Part shown: positions 18,256 to 31,073 of the stretch, one piece after another
Layout of the letters: each line of letters begins with the position of its first letter
Numbering within the stretch: position 1 is the first letter of the stretch
Assembly: GCF_900112675.1 (NCBI RefSeq)
Contig: NZ_FOMQ01000003.1
Span: forward strand, 310,001-374,000
Length of the DNA: 64,000 nt
DNA from: Paracidovorax konjaci
Lineage (GTDB): Bacteria; Pseudomonadota; Gammaproteobacteria; Burkholderiales; Burkholderiaceae_C
Direction: 5' to 3'
Position numbers and translations under genes: made by a program
The notes under the pieces: generated by a model
Database searches by the model: none
Told to the model about the DNA's origin: nothing
What the model saw: only the letters and a program-made list of their open reading frames with translations

Positions 18256-19122
18256 TCATGCATCTGCCTGCAGCGCGAAGGCATCCATGGCCAGCGACCC
18301 ATGCATGACCTCGCGGCTCAGGTAGTGCGGCACGCGGTCTTCGCCTGCAGCGCCCAGCGCGAAGAAGAGCGGCAGGAAATGGTCGTCGCCCGGGTGCGCC
18401 CGGACGGCATGCGGGGCCTGGCTGCGGTAGTCCAGCAGGGCCTCCGTGTCGCCCCGTTGGAGCGCGGCCTCGACCCAGCGGCAGAAGTCGTCCACATAGC
18501 CAAGCGACCGGGCGGCGGCCGTGCCACCGAAGAATTCGGACAGGTTGTGCGTCATGCTGCCCGAGCCCATGACCAGCACGCCGCGGTCGCGCAGGCCGCG
18601 CACTGCGGTGCCCATGGCATGCACCTCGCGCGGGCCGGCGCCTGCGGGCAGCGCGACCTGGACCACGGGCAGATCGGCCTCGGGGAACAGGTGCCGCAGC
18701 GGCACCCATGCGCCATGGTCGAAAGGCCGCTGCGCATCGGCCTCGGCCGCGATGCCGGCCGACCGCAGCAAGCCCAGAACGTCGGCAGCCAGGTCCGGCG
18801 CCCCGGGCGCGGGGTACTGCAACGCATAGAGCGGCGGCGGGAATCCGCCGAAATCGTGCCAGGTGGACGGCTGCGCACCGGTCATCACGGCCGCGCCGCG
18901 GGCAGTCCAGTGCGGCGACATCACCACCACCCCGCGCAGGCCGGGAAAGCGCTGCCGCAACGCCTGCGCCCAGGCATGCAGCGCCGGGCCGGTAGTGCCG
19001 GGCTCCAGCGCGAACAGCGGAGCACCGTGCGATACGAAGAGTGCCGGCACCCGCCCCTGCGGTGAAATCGGGATAGAAGGCGCAGCGGCCTGCGGCGACA
19101 AAGGCACGGAAGAAGAAAGCAT
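18256..19122 (-). CDS. Class III extradiol ring-cleavage dioxygenase, DODA/YgiD type
   Basis: 288 residues. Conserved features of the LigB/DODA family: PALFVSHGAPLFALEPG with the metal-binding His, VVVMSPHWTARG with a second His, FDHGAWVPLRHLFPEADLPVVQVAL, and MGSGSMTHNL plus HPGDDHFLPLFFALGAAG. These are zinc- or iron-dependent enzymes cleaving catecholic rings such as DOPA. No aromatic degradation cluster is adjacent, so the substrate is unknown. It is followed 69 bp on by the esterase gene in the same direction. Confidence 0.88.
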   Translation of the reverse strand: MLSSSVPLSPQAAAPSIPISPQGRVPALFVSHGAPLFALEPGTTGPALHAWAQALRQRFPGLRGVVVMSPHWTARGAAVMTGAQPSTWHDFGGFPPPLYALQYPAPGAPDLAADVLGLLRSAGIAAEADAQRPFDHGAWVPLRHLFPEADLPVVQVALPAGAGPREVHAMGTAVRGLRDRGVLVMGSGSMTHNLSEFFGGTAAARSLGYVDDFCRWVEAALQRGDTEALLDYRSQAPHAVRAHPGDDHFLPLFFALGAAGEDRVPHYLSREVMHGSLAMDAFALQADA

Positions 19123-19252
19123 GGCAGAGCGGTCCAGGAATGCCGCAACGGAAGGGTTGCCCCGAGGATATGGGTGCGCATGGCCGCGTTCCCAAGGGGC
19201 GCGTGCCCGAGACACATCGTTGCGCCATGCGCACCCACGGCGCCGCGGCAGT

Positions 19253-19660
19253 TCAGTCCTGCACCCGGCCGCGCAACGCCTTGGTGCCGGAACGCTCGCG
19301 CTTGTCCTGCAGCCGGCGCTGGCGGGCGCCGTACGACGGCTTGGTGGCCCGGCGAGCGCGCGGGGGCTGGGCCACGCGCGCCACCAGCGCCTCCAGCCGC
19401 TGCAGGGCGTCGAGCCGGTTGGCCTCCTGCGTGCGGTACTGCTGCGCCTTGATGACCACCACGCCTGCCTGGGTGATGCGGGCATCGCTCAGCGCGAGGA
19501 GCCGCTCCTTGAGGTCCTCCGGCAGCGACGAGGCGGGGATGTCGAAGCGCAACTGCACGGCCGTGGAGACCTTGTTCACGTTCTGGCCCCCGGGGCCCTG
19601 CGCGCGCACGGCGGTGATCACCACCTCGCGTTCATCCACCCGGGGCGATGCGGCCGCCAT
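19253..19660 (-). CDS. arfB: Alternative ribosome-rescue factor / peptidyl-tRNA hydrolase
   Basis: 135 residues. Contains the class I release-factor signature RAQGPGGQNVNKVSTAVQLRFD with the catalytic GGQ that hydrolyses peptidyl-tRNA on stalled ribosomes, and a basic C-terminal tail (KPSYGARQRRLQDKRERSGTKAL) that occupies the empty mRNA channel. Length and layout match ArfB (YaeJ). It lies 8 bp after the alpha/beta hydrolase gene on the same strand and may be co-transcribed. Confidence 0.95.
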   Translation of the reverse strand: MAAASPRVDEREVVITAVRAQGPGGQNVNKVSTAVQLRFDIPASSLPEDLKERLLALSDARITQAGVVVIKAQQYRTQEANRLDALQRLEALVARVAQPPRARRATKPSYGARQRRLQDKRERSGTKALRGRVQD

Positions 19661-19668
19661 GGCGCGGA

Positions 19669-20535
19669 TCAGGCCCCGGCCGCCAGCGCCGCGGCCAGCG
19701 CATCGGCGAATGCGGCGGGCTGCTCGAACTGCACCCAGTGCCCCGCGTCCGGCACGAGCGAGAGCCCGCGGAAATCGGCCGCCGCGGCGCGGTAGGCGCC
19801 TTCGAGCGCAGGCAAAAAACCCTTGTAGAGCGCGTCGCGCTCGCCATAGATCGCCTGCACCGGGCAGCGCACGGCAGGAAGGGCACCGGCCAGGGCGTCG
19901 GTATGCGCCAGCCGCCGGCGTGGCATGCGGTCACGAACCACGTTGGCGCAGTGCACCTGCAGCGCCAACCCTTCGATCAGCGCCGCGTCGTGCAGCATCA
20001 ATTCGGCCAGGTTGTGGCGGTGCACCGCCGCCTGGGCATGTTCGGGCAAATGGCGCCAGGCCTTGAGCGTGAACTGCCGTTGCGGCACCACGCCCATCGC
20101 GGGGGCACCGACCAATACCAGTTGCCGGGCCAGCGCCGGCTCGGCCGCGAGCAGCAGCCCAGCAGCCAGCCCGCCGAAAGAAAAACCCACCAGATCGCAG
20201 GGCGTGCCGTCCCAGAGCGCCCGCATGCCCTCGGCCAGCGGCGCCACCAGCGCATCCGCGTCGGAGCCGTTGGTGGGCACCGCGGAATCGCCGAAACCCG
20301 GCAGATCGGGCACCCACACCGTGCGCCCCCAGGACAGCAGCGTGTCGATGTTGCGCACCCAATGCGTCCAACTGCCGCTGCCGCCGTGCAGCAGCACCAG
20401 CGGCGGCAGGACGCCGGCAGGCGAAACGGGGGCCCTCCAGGCGCGCCATACCATGGAGCCTGCGCCGCAGGGCGTGGCGTGGACCTCCGCCCGCGCAGCG
20501 AGGCGAACGACCTCTTCAGGAAGCCCGGCCGTCAC
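19669..20535 (-). CDS. Alpha/beta hydrolase fold protein
   Basis: 288 residues with a GTG start that overlaps the aroQ stop (GTGA). Seen: [22 protein letters not shown] (oxyanion loop), [10 protein letters not shown], nucleophile elbow [12 protein letters not shown], acid region [12 protein letters not shown] and C-terminal [13 protein letters not shown] with the catalytic His. This is a broad family of esterases and C-C hydrolases; the substrate cannot be told. Its overlap with aroQ suggests translational coupling, though no shikimate role is known. Confidence 0.85.
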   Translation of the reverse strand: MTAGLPEEVVRLAARAEVHATPCGAGSMVWRAWRAPVSPAGVLPPLVLLHGGSGSWTHWVRNIDTLLSWGRTVWVPDLPGFGDSAVPTNGSDADALVAPLAEGMRALWDGTPCDLVGFSFGGLAAGLLLAAEPALARQLVLVGAPAMGVVPQRQFTLKAWRHLPEHAQAAVHRHNLAELMLHDAALIEGLALQVHCANVVRDRMPRRRLAHTDALAGALPAVRCPVQAIYGERDALYKGFLPALEGAYRAAAADFRGLSLVPDAGHWVQFEQPAAFADALAAALAAGA

Positions 20536-20984
20536 CAGTCCGCCACCGCGTCGATGGCCAGCGCGTAGCCGCGCACGCCGAAGCCGCACATCACGGCCCG
20601 CGCCGCGGCGGCCAGATAGGAATGGTGGCGGAAACTTTCCCGCGCGTGCACATTGCTGATGTGCAGCTCGACCAGCGGCACGCCCGTGCCCTTCACGGCA
20701 TCGAGCAATGCCACGCTCGTGTGGGTATAGGCGCCGGCATTCAGCACCACGCCGGCAAGCTCCCCGGCCGCATGCAAGCGGCCTGCCTCGTGGATCCAGT
20801 CGACCAGTTGGCCCTCATGGTTGCTCTGCCGGAACTGCAGCGCCAGTCCGTGCCGCGCGCAGGCCTGGGCGCACAGTTGCTCCACGTCGGACAGCGTCTG
20901 CGCCCCATAGACGGCCGGCTCGCGCGTGCCGAGCAGGTTCAGGTTGGGGCCATTGAGAACGAAAACGGTACGGGTGGGGGTCAC
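20532..20984 (-). CDS. aroQ: Type II 3-dehydroquinate dehydratase
   Basis: 150 residues. Third step of the shikimate pathway: dehydrates 3-dehydroquinate to 3-dehydroshikimate. Family blocks are complete: [21 protein letters not shown] (with the active-site Tyr), [55 protein letters not shown] and [13 protein letters not shown]. No ATG precedes the first motif closely, so the GTG at 20984 is taken as start. Confidence 0.94.
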   Translation of the reverse strand: MTPTRTVFVLNGPNLNLLGTREPAVYGAQTLSDVEQLCAQACARHGLALQFRQSNHEGQLVDWIHEAGRLHAAGELAGVVLNAGAYTHTSVALLDAVKGTGVPLVELHISNVHARESFRHHSYLAAAARAVMCGFGVRGYALAIDAVADW

Positions 20985-21067
20985 GGGGGCGGTACTCCAG
21001 ATCCAGCGCCTGCCGCATCCGGCCCTGGCTGCTGCGCGAAACGCGCGATTATGCGGCGCCCCCAATG

Positions 21068-21092
21068 AAAAAGGCCCCTGCAAGGGGCCTTT
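21068..21092 (-). terminator. Rho-independent terminator after the secreted Pro/Tyr-rich gene
   Basis: Hairpin AAAGGCCCC-TTGCA-GGGGCCTTT followed on the minus strand by a T-run (TTTTTC). The stem is perfect. It closes the transcription unit of the gene at 21145-21510 and separates it from aroQ. Confidence 0.85.
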
Positions 21093-21144
21093 GCCGATGG
21101 AAACCGGCGCCGGGAACCGGGCCTCCGGGGGCCCGGCGCCCACC

Positions 21145-21510
21145 TCAGCGCCAGTGTCCCCGGCCACCGCCGTGCCAGTGCGGCCGGCCGTAGTACCCGT
21201 AGCCACCGCCATACACCACCGGAGGCGGCGGTGCGTAATAAACGGGACGGGGAGGCACATAGGCCACGGGCGGGGGCGCGTAGTAGACCGGAGCGGGCGG
21301 CGAGTAATACACGGGCGGCGGCGCCACATAGGCCGGCGGCGGGCCGTAGACGACGCCAGGGCCGCCACCCACGCCGAGCACCACGCCCGGCGAATTGATG
21401 CCGACGGACCAGAACACATCGCGCGCCTGCGCGGCACCCGATGCGGCCAGCAATGCCAGCCCCATCCCGGCCGTGGCCGCAATGGCTGCGAGGGAACGGT
21501 TTTTGGTCAT
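21145..21510 (-). CDS. Secreted Pro/Tyr-rich repeat protein
   Basis: 121 residues. Signal peptide ends near AQA-RDVF (residue 29). The mature part begins [18 protein letters not shown], then carries seven or so repeats of PPxxVYY/PPPVAYV type, and ends in a Gly/His/Arg-rich tail ([14 protein letters not shown]). Similar small secreted proteins with DVFWSVGxxSPGV starts are known in beta- and gammaproteobacteria, without defined function. Its own terminator follows. An aromatic, proline-rich chain suggests a surface or matrix role, but this is speculation. Confidence 0.8.
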   Translation of the reverse strand: MTKNRSLAAIAATAGMGLALLAASGAAQARDVFWSVGINSPGVVLGVGGGPGVVYGPPPAYVAPPPVYYSPPAPVYYAPPPVAYVPPRPVYYAPPPPVVYGGGYGYYGRPHWHGGGRGHWR

Positions 21511-21690
21511 GGAAATCTCCTTGGAAGTTGGGCCCCTACCGCGCAGGGAGGGCGGAAAACGCGGCCCGGTGCGCTACTAACGCAGCACATGGCCGAAAGG
21601 ATGGCACAAACCACCCACTATCTTGTTTCCGGACGTTGCATCCATTGTTGCAGGGAGTTACGGCCGGGGCCCGCCGCCTAGAATCGCGGG

Positions 21691-23505
<1,815 letters not shown>

Positions 23506-23532
23506 CGGCTTCGGCCACCGGAAAACCCGGCG

Positions 23533-23561
23533 CCCTGGAAGAGCCATCGGCTTTTCCAGGG
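23533..23561. terminator. Hairpin terminator between convergent glnS and the cold-shock-domain gene
   Basis: CCCTGGAAGAGCC-ATC-GGCTTTTCCAGGG forms a 13-bp stem with one G-T pair and a 3-base loop, 28 bp after the glnS stop. It lies between convergent genes and can serve both strands. Confidence 0.7.
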
Positions 23562-23577
23562 GGAAATTTCCTGGGGG

Positions 23578-24201
23578 TCATTTCGACCCGACACACCACT
23601 GCTGCTCGCAAGGCACCCCATCCCCGTTCCCGTCCATCTGCGTGCCCGGGCAGTTCTTCAGAAACAGCTTTGCCTCGCGGCATGAAGTCATCTGCGAGCA
23701 GTACTTGCGCCCATCGCAGCGAAAGCCTGCCGGCATCGTCTCTTTGGCAACGTCGGTAGAGGCCAGGGGTGCAGGCAGTGATGCCCCCTGTTCCACCGCC
23801 GTTCGCATGGCGGGGGAGTACCCCATCCAGGCGAGCACGCCCACGATGCACAGGACGGCGACGGCGGAATAGAACCTGCCGGGACGGCTAGCCGCGCCAT
23901 CGGAATCGCGGCGGTGCCGCTCAGCGCCTTCCGACGTGCGCTGGATCGGCGCATGGAAGGGGTGGACGGATGCGCCACCGGCCACTTCGCCCCTGCGCAG
24001 CACGCGCACGGCGCGCCGGCGGCCCTCGCGGTCGGGCTCCACTTCGAAGGTCAGGGGCTCTCCCACCGAAGGGACGATATCGCGCCGCTGAAAGGCCGAG
24101 ATGTGCACGAACAACTCGGCCCCGCTGTCGTCGGCCACGACGAAGCCGAAGCCGCGCTCGGCATTCCAGTTCTTCAGCCGCCCTCCGAAGCGGTGCTCCA
24201 T
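23578..24201 (-). CDS. Cold-shock-domain membrane protein with C-terminal excalibur domain
   Basis: 207 residues with an unusual domain order. Residues 1-70 are a cold-shock domain (GGRLKNWNAERGFGFVVADDSGAELFVHISAF, with the RNP-like GFGFV and FVHIS). A charged linker follows, then one membrane helix (FYSAVAVLCIVGVLAWMGY, about residues 117-135). The C-terminus is an excalibur calcium-binding-like domain (CDGRKYCSQMTSCREAKLFLKNCPGTQMDGNGDGVPCEQQWC) with six cysteines and the DxNxDGxPC loop. The topology predicts nucleic-acid binding inside and the excalibur domain outside. Role unknown. It is divergent from katG. Confidence 0.85.
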   Translation of the reverse strand: MEHRFGGRLKNWNAERGFGFVVADDSGAELFVHISAFQRRDIVPSVGEPLTFEVEPDREGRRRAVRVLRRGEVAGGASVHPFHAPIQRTSEGAERHRRDSDGAASRPGRFYSAVAVLCIVGVLAWMGYSPAMRTAVEQGASLPAPLASTDVAKETMPAGFRCDGRKYCSQMTSCREAKLFLKNCPGTQMDGNGDGVPCEQQWCVGSK

Positions 24202-24414
24202 GCGCTGTCCCTCCCTGTGCGCGCTTTTGCCTGGTGATTCAGGCGGCGGCGCTGTACCGCGCCTGCTGCCCATCCGTGCAGTATGGCATCGCTTTGCAGG
24301 CGTCCCTCCCGCTTCGTCCGGATCGCTCTGGCCAGGCTCAGCATCAAACACGACCGCACGGGATAGCACTCCTTGATTGCAGAAATTAGCTTTCTTCAAT
24401 GGAAAAATGAATTT

Positions 24415-24426
24415 GATAGACCTATC
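24415..24426. promoter_or_regulatory. Short palindrome in the AT-rich katG upstream region
   Basis: GATAG-AC-CTATC lies 62 bp before the katG ATG, in a stretch (24365-24430) that is markedly AT-rich compared with its surroundings. OxyR half-sites are GATAG/CTATC but are normally spaced by 7 bases, not 2, so OxyR binding is only a possibility. Confidence 0.3.
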
Positions 24427-24485
24427 CTTCTCATCCGTGGCCGTCTGATCCACATACGACCGACACAGAAGCAAAAAAGGAGTGA

Positions 24486-26720
<2,235 letters not shown>

Positions 26721-26754
26721 CGCGCGGTTTGCGATAAGGTCGCGCCTTCGCGTT

Positions 26755-26786
26755 GCGGGGCCCGCGCCGGAAGGTGCGGGCCCCGC
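26755..26786 (+). terminator. katG terminator
   Basis: Perfect 11-bp stem GCGGGGCCCGC / GCGGGCCCCGC with a 10-base loop, followed by TGTGTTT, 35 bp after the katG stop. Confidence 0.75.
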
Positions 26787-26830
26787 TGTGTTTGGCCACC
26801 GTTAACCCATTTCCTTTCTTTTTTTCTCCC

Positions 26831-27154
26831 ATGAAATTCTCCGAACGCCTCCAGCAACTGCCCTCCGTCGCCCACATCGCATCGCTGCGCATGCTCGATG
26901 GCCAGGGCCAGCCGATCGCCACGCTGGAAAACAAGCCCGGCCAGGCCGGCTCGCTGGCCGTGTACCACGCGCTGGCCGCGCTGTATGGCGGCTCCATCCC
27001 GCCGGCAGGTGCCCGCCTGGGGCTGGAGTGGTATGCCGAGCACACCGCCGATGCGCAGGCGCACCCCGGCAAGCACCCGAACATCGACCGCCTGACAGCG
27101 TGGGCCGAGGGCGATGCCAGCTACCGGGTGGAGTGGACGGCGAACGCCGGCTGA
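26831..27154 (+). CDS. DUF2322 family protein
   Basis: 107 residues starting MKFSERLQQLPSVAHIASL. Family pattern: IATLENKPGQAGSLAVYHAL, YGGSIPPAGARLGLEWYAEHT, HPGKHPNIDRLTAW. Small cytoplasmic proteins of unknown function conserved in beta- and gammaproteobacteria. A T/C-rich tract precedes the ATG and no clear ribosome binding site is seen. Confidence 0.82.
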   Translation: MKFSERLQQLPSVAHIASLRMLDGQGQPIATLENKPGQAGSLAVYHALAALYGGSIPPAGARLGLEWYAEHTADAQAHPGKHPNIDRLTAWAEGDASYRVEWTANAG

Positions 27155-27347
27155 CCCGGGAGCCCCCTCGCGCCTCCGGAGCCGCCAGCCGGCGAACCCG
27201 GTGCGCGCTGGCCGCACGGCACGGCGGCGCGGCCTCCGACGGCAACACGCCTTCGGCCCTTCGACAATCCACAGCGCTGGCGCCCCACCGCGCCGCTCCG
27301 GCCAGCAGCCGCTCCGGACCACCTTCTCCCGACACCCAAGGCGCGAC

Positions 27348-28244
27348 ATGACAGCTTCCCGAAACCCCTGGATGCGAGCGGCACTGCGGGCCGCGGGCGC
27401 GCTGGCCCTGGTGGCCACGATGGCTGGCTGCTCGGGCGTGGGCACGCTGAATGCGCTCACCGCGCAGGGCACGCACACGGTCGAAGCCGCCGTGGCCTAC
27501 GGGCCGCTGCCGCGCCAGCGCCTGGATGTGTACCGCCCGCGCGTCGCCGCACCGGCCGGGGGCTGGCCGGTGGTGGTTTTCTTCTATGGGGGCTCGTGGA
27601 ACAGCGGCGAGCGCGCCGACTACCGGTTCGTCGGCGAGGCGCTCGCGGCGCGCGGCGTGCTCACGCTGGTGGCCGACTACCGGCTCTACCCCGAAGTGCG
27701 CTACCCGGATTTCCTGGTGGACAGCGCCCTCGCCGTGGCCTACGGCCTGGACCATGCGGCGCGGCTGGGAGGCGACCCGAAGCGCGTGTTTGCGATGGGC
27801 CACAGCGCGGGCGGCTACAACGCGGCCATGGTGGCGCTGGATGGGCGCTGGCTGCAGGCCGCCGGCCACACGCCGCGCGAGCTGGCCGGGTGGATCGGCC
27901 TGGCGGGGCCGTACGATTTCTTCCCCACCGACAACCCCGATGCGCAGCCGGTGTTCTTCCACCCCGACTATCCGCCGAACGCCCAGCCCATCGGTTTCGC
28001 GCACCCGCAGGCGCCGCGCAGCTTCCTGGGCGCCCCCCTCAAGGACCGGCTGGTGAGCCCCGAGCGCAGCACGCGGCAGCTGGCGGGCCGGCTGGAGGCG
28101 GCCGGCGTGCCCGTCACCCTGAAGATGTACGACCGCGTGAACCACGCCACACTGATCGGTGCCTTCGCCTGGCCGCTGCGCTGGCTGGCCCCAGTGCTGG
28201 ACGACGTGGTGGGCTTCATCGGCGCGGCCCCACCGGCGCCGTGA
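27348..28244 (+). CDS. Lipoprotein alpha/beta hydrolase (acetylesterase/BD-FAE type)
   Basis: 298 residues. Lipoprotein signal with lipobox-like VATMAGC (Cys about residue 27). Hydrolase motifs of the HSL/feruloyl-esterase type: VVVFFYGGSWNSGERADYRFVGEALAARGV, nucleophile elbow GHSAGGYNAAM, and C-terminal His in YDRVNHATLIGAF. Likely an envelope esterase with unknown substrate. ATG at 27348 is chosen because the signal peptide begins there. 193 bp of non-coding sequence without clear signals separates it from the DUF2322 gene. Confidence 0.85.
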   Translation: MTASRNPWMRAALRAAGALALVATMAGCSGVGTLNALTAQGTHTVEAAVAYGPLPRQRLDVYRPRVAAPAGGWPVVVFFYGGSWNSGERADYRFVGEALAARGVLTLVADYRLYPEVRYPDFLVDSALAVAYGLDHAARLGGDPKRVFAMGHSAGGYNAAMVALDGRWLQAAGHTPRELAGWIGLAGPYDFFPTDNPDAQPVFFHPDYPPNAQPIGFAHPQAPRSFLGAPLKDRLVSPERSTRQLAGRLEAAGVPVTLKMYDRVNHATLIGAFAWPLRWLAPVLDDVVGFIGAAPPAP

Positions 28245-28354
28245 AACGGGGCACGGCGGCCCCTGGCATCAACCCTCTTGAATCGCGGCAGCAGGCCAGT
28301 TAGGGTGCCGGTTCCCGGGATCCAACCCCGCCGCCGCCCCAAGGAGAACTGCCC

Positions 28355-28819
28355 ATGAGCGCCCCCACCCCAGACCCCACCGGCACCGTCAGGCTGCACC
28401 GCGTGCTGCGTGCACCGGCCGACCGCATCTACCGCGCCTTCCTCGATCCCGACGCCATGGCCAAGTGGCTTCCCCCGCACGGTTTCACCGGCAAGGTGCT
28501 GGAGATCGATGCCCGCGTGGGCGGGCGCTACCGCATGCAGTTCACGCACTTCGGCAACGGGCAGGTGCATGCCTTCGGCGGTGAATACCTCGAACTGGTG
28601 CCGGGCGAACGCATCGTGCACACGGACCGCTTCGACGCGACCGGCCTGCCCGGCGAGATGCGCACCACCATCCAGCTCAAGGCGGTGCCCGTGGGCACCG
28701 ATCTGTCGGTGGTGCAGGAAGGCATTCCCGCCATGATCCCCACCGAGGCCTGCTACCTCGGATGGCAGGAGTCTCTGCAGTTGCTGGCCTTGTTGGTCGA
28801 GGCAGAGATCCCGGGCTGA
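28355..28819 (+). CDS. SRPBCC / AHSA1-like protein
   Basis: 154 residues. START-like fold typical of Activator of Hsp90 ATPase homologue 1: LHRVLRAPADRIYRAFLDPDAMAKWLPPHGFTGKVLEIDARVGGRYRM, FGGEYLELVPGERIVHTDRF, and the C-terminal GWQESLQLLALLVEAEIPG. Binds hydrophobic ligands; specific role unknown. An AAGGAGAA ribosome binding site lies 8 bp before the ATG. Confidence 0.9.
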   Translation: MSAPTPDPTGTVRLHRVLRAPADRIYRAFLDPDAMAKWLPPHGFTGKVLEIDARVGGRYRMQFTHFGNGQVHAFGGEYLELVPGERIVHTDRFDATGLPGEMRTTIQLKAVPVGTDLSVVQEGIPAMIPTEACYLGWQESLQLLALLVEAEIPG

Positions 28820-29002
28820 CGGCGACTGGCGGCGCGGGCGGCGCGTTCCCGCCGGGTGCAGCCACGCAGGAGGTGCGGGAGCATGGGCATTCAGCACGCT
28901 GCTTTCCGGACCGGGTGGGACAGAATGTCCAGCGCTTCCCGCCCATCGGCTTGCTACGATCGCGACAAACAGTGTCAATCAGCCGCCAGGAAATACTCCA
29001 AG

Positions 29003-29128
29003 ATGGATTGGGTCCCGATAGTCTTCATCGTGTTCAAGGTTCTCGTGTTCGGCACGGGCATGTTTTTCGCCATCAAGTGGCATTACGACCAGGATAAGAA
29101 GAAGAAAAAAGAAGCCGCCGAACAGTAG
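29003..29128 (+). CDS. Small single-span membrane protein (41 aa)
   Basis: MDWVPIVFIVFKVLVFGTGM begins a single hydrophobic helix (residues 4-24), then IKWHYDQDKKKKKEAAEQ gives a strongly charged cytoplasmic tail. The ATG is preceded by AGGAAATACTCCAAG. This is below the usual size cut-off but the hydrophobic/charged layout looks real. Function unknown. Confidence 0.65.
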   Translation: MDWVPIVFIVFKVLVFGTGMFFAIKWHYDQDKKKKKEAAEQ

Positions 29129-29256
29129 GCGCCCGCCGGACACGCGACCGATCGCACGCACGCCGCGCGGTCGCACTCCGAGGCGCTGCTCGAGCGCCAG
29201 CCGGCAGGTCTGATGGCAAGGGTGCTACCCGTCTCTTTCACATCGCAGCCAGCCGC

Positions 29257-29523
29257 ATGAAAAACTGGAAACTCCATGACGCCGATGTGTACGTATCGAA
29301 TGTCGGCGGTTACTCGAAATCGCATGGGCATCCCTCAAAAACCAAACGCTGCGTGGAAGTGAAACTGGTCCACATCCCCACGGGGATCAGCGTTGCCCAG
29401 TCATCGCCGATGGAATCGATGTCACGGCCTGCCGCGGCAAAAATCAGAGAGCAGCTTCGCGCGGAGCTGTGGCCCAAGCTGGAGGAACTCGTCGCAAAAC
29501 ACCTGCGCATCCCCGGTCGCTGA
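29257..29523 (+). CDS. Hypothetical protein, 88 aa
   Basis: Not recognised. MKNWKLHDADVYVSNVGGYS starts a mixed alpha/beta chain ending REQLRAELWPKLEELVAKHL. Codon use is visibly less GC-rich at third positions in the first half than in neighbouring genes. No signal peptide or membrane segment. Convergent with clsB. Confidence 0.55.
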   Translation: MKNWKLHDADVYVSNVGGYSKSHGHPSKTKRCVEVKLVHIPTGISVAQSSPMESMSRPAAAKIREQLRAELWPKLEELVAKHLRIPGR

Positions 29524-29586
29524 TCCGTCCGCCAGATGGGCGTGACCGCTGCCGGCCCCCTGCCCCTTCTCTATCCAGGCAACGCC

Positions 29587-29619
29587 ATGGCGGGCTCCTC
29601 TACTGGGTCAGCCCGCCAT
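29587..29619. terminator. Candidate terminator hairpin before convergent clsB
   Basis: Perfect 10-bp inverted repeat ATGGCGGGCT / AGCCCGCCAT with a 13-base loop between the ends of two convergent genes. No strong T-run follows, so the assignment is moderate. Confidence 0.5.
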
Positions 29620-29647
29620 TCCTGCCGGCCCACCGTCGCCCGTTTCT

Positions 29648-30931
29648 TCAGAGCTGCGACCCGATCAGTCCCGTCACCTTCTCGTGCAGCTTTTCCGTCC
29701 AGGGCCGGTTCAGCCAGTCCTGGTGGGTCACGCGGCGCGAGCGCTGGATGTCCTGCTCGAACACTTCGGTCTGGCGGCGTGCGAACGCTTCGTCGTACAC
29801 GTTGAGGTTGGCCTCGTCGTTCAGCCGGAACGAGCGGTTGTCGAAGTTGGTGGAGCCCACCGACACCATGCGCTGGTCCACGATCATCACCTTGCAGTGG
29901 TACATGGTGGGCCCGTATTCGTAGATCTCGGCGCCGGCCGCAAGCAGCGGCCCCCAGGTGCCGCGCGAGGCGGCCTTCACCGTTTCGGTGTCGGTGTGCT
30001 CGCCGGGGGTGACGATGCGCACGCGCACGCCGCGCTGCAGCGCATCCATCAGGAGCCTCAAGGTCAGGTCGTCGGGCACGAAGTACGCGGCCGAGAGGTC
30101 CACGCTGCGCTCGGACGCGGTGATGGCCATGTGGTACATGAGCTGCATGCTCTCGCTGCCGCTCGACGGCGAGCTGGAGAACATCTGCGCGCGGTGCGGG
30201 CCCACGGGCTCCAGGGCCGGAAAGTACGCGTCGCCGTGCAGCACCTGGCCGGTCACCTTGAGCCAGTTGTCGAGGAAGGTGGCCTGCATGTGCGCCACCG
30301 CAGGGCCGCGCACCATGTAGTGCGAATCACGCCAGTGCTGCGGGTCCTGGGCGTCGCCGGTCCACTCCGGCGCGATGCCCACGCCGCCCGTGAAGCCCAC
30401 CACGCCGTCGGCGATGAGCAGCTTGCGGTGCGTGCGGTTGTTCAGGCGCGCGAGGTTGTACCAGTGCGGTTTGTGGAATTTCTCGATCTCCACCCCCGCT
30501 GCCTTCATCTCGTCCAGGTAGCTGTCTTCCATCTTCGAGCTGCCCACCCAGTCGAGCAGCACGTGCACCTTCACCCCGGCGCGGGCGCGCTCGCTGAGCG
30601 CATCGGCGAACTGCTTGCCGATGTCGCCCGACCAGTAGATGTAGGTCTCGAAGGTGACGGTCTTCTTTGCCGCGCGGATGGCCGCCAGCATGGGCGGGAA
30701 GATGCGGTCGCCGTTCTGCAGGTCGGTCACCTCGTTGCCGCCCAGCACGCCGGGGCCGAGCAGGTTGCCCATGGCGCGGTCGAACTGCGGGCTGGCGGTG
30801 GTGTAGAGGCGCGGGAGCTGTTGCTGGACCTGCTTTTCCCCAGCCGTGAAATTGAGCACCAGCAGCGCGGCGGCAGCGGTCGCGAGGAAGGTGAGCAGCG
30901 CTACGCGCAGCATGCGGCCATGTTTTTGCAT
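29648..30931 (-). CDS. clsB: Cardiolipin synthase B-type phospholipase D family enzyme
   Basis: 427 residues. N-terminal membrane anchor (MLRVALLTFLATAAAALLVLNF). Two HKD motifs of the phospholipase D superfamily: THRKLLIADGVVGFTGG and YHCKVMIVDQRMVSVGSTNFDNRSF. The enzyme transfers phosphatidyl groups to make cardiolipin at the inner membrane. Length and the motif SDVDLSAAYFVPDDL-like region fit ClsB; ClsA/ClsC cannot be fully excluded. Monocistronic. Confidence 0.9.
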   Translation of the reverse strand: MQKHGRMLRVALLTFLATAAAALLVLNFTAGEKQVQQQLPRLYTTASPQFDRAMGNLLGPGVLGGNEVTDLQNGDRIFPPMLAAIRAAKKTVTFETYIYWSGDIGKQFADALSERARAGVKVHVLLDWVGSSKMEDSYLDEMKAAGVEIEKFHKPHWYNLARLNNRTHRKLLIADGVVGFTGGVGIAPEWTGDAQDPQHWRDSHYMVRGPAVAHMQATFLDNWLKVTGQVLHGDAYFPALEPVGPHRAQMFSSSPSSGSESMQLMYHMAITASERSVDLSAAYFVPDDLTLRLLMDALQRGVRVRIVTPGEHTDTETVKAASRGTWGPLLAAGAEIYEYGPTMYHCKVMIVDQRMVSVGSTNFDNRSFRLNDEANLNVYDEAFARRQTEVFEQDIQRSRRVTHQDWLNRPWTEKLHEKVTGLIGSQL

Positions 30932-31073
30932 GGCGGCGATTGTCGAAGGCGGCCCCTGCAGGGGCTGTAGGCGGACGCCTCCAGCCGCCTACACTGGCGG
31001 CGGCGCGGGCTGCCCAGCTCCGAGGGCCACCTCTCCCGCGCCGCCAGCTCCGTCCGTTCCGCCCGCACCTCCC

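Noticed and set aside
24415-24426. OxyR binding site upstream of katG
   Set aside because: The palindrome GATAG-AC-CTATC has a 2-base spacer, whereas OxyR half-sites are spaced by about 7 bases; kept only as a low-confidence palindrome.
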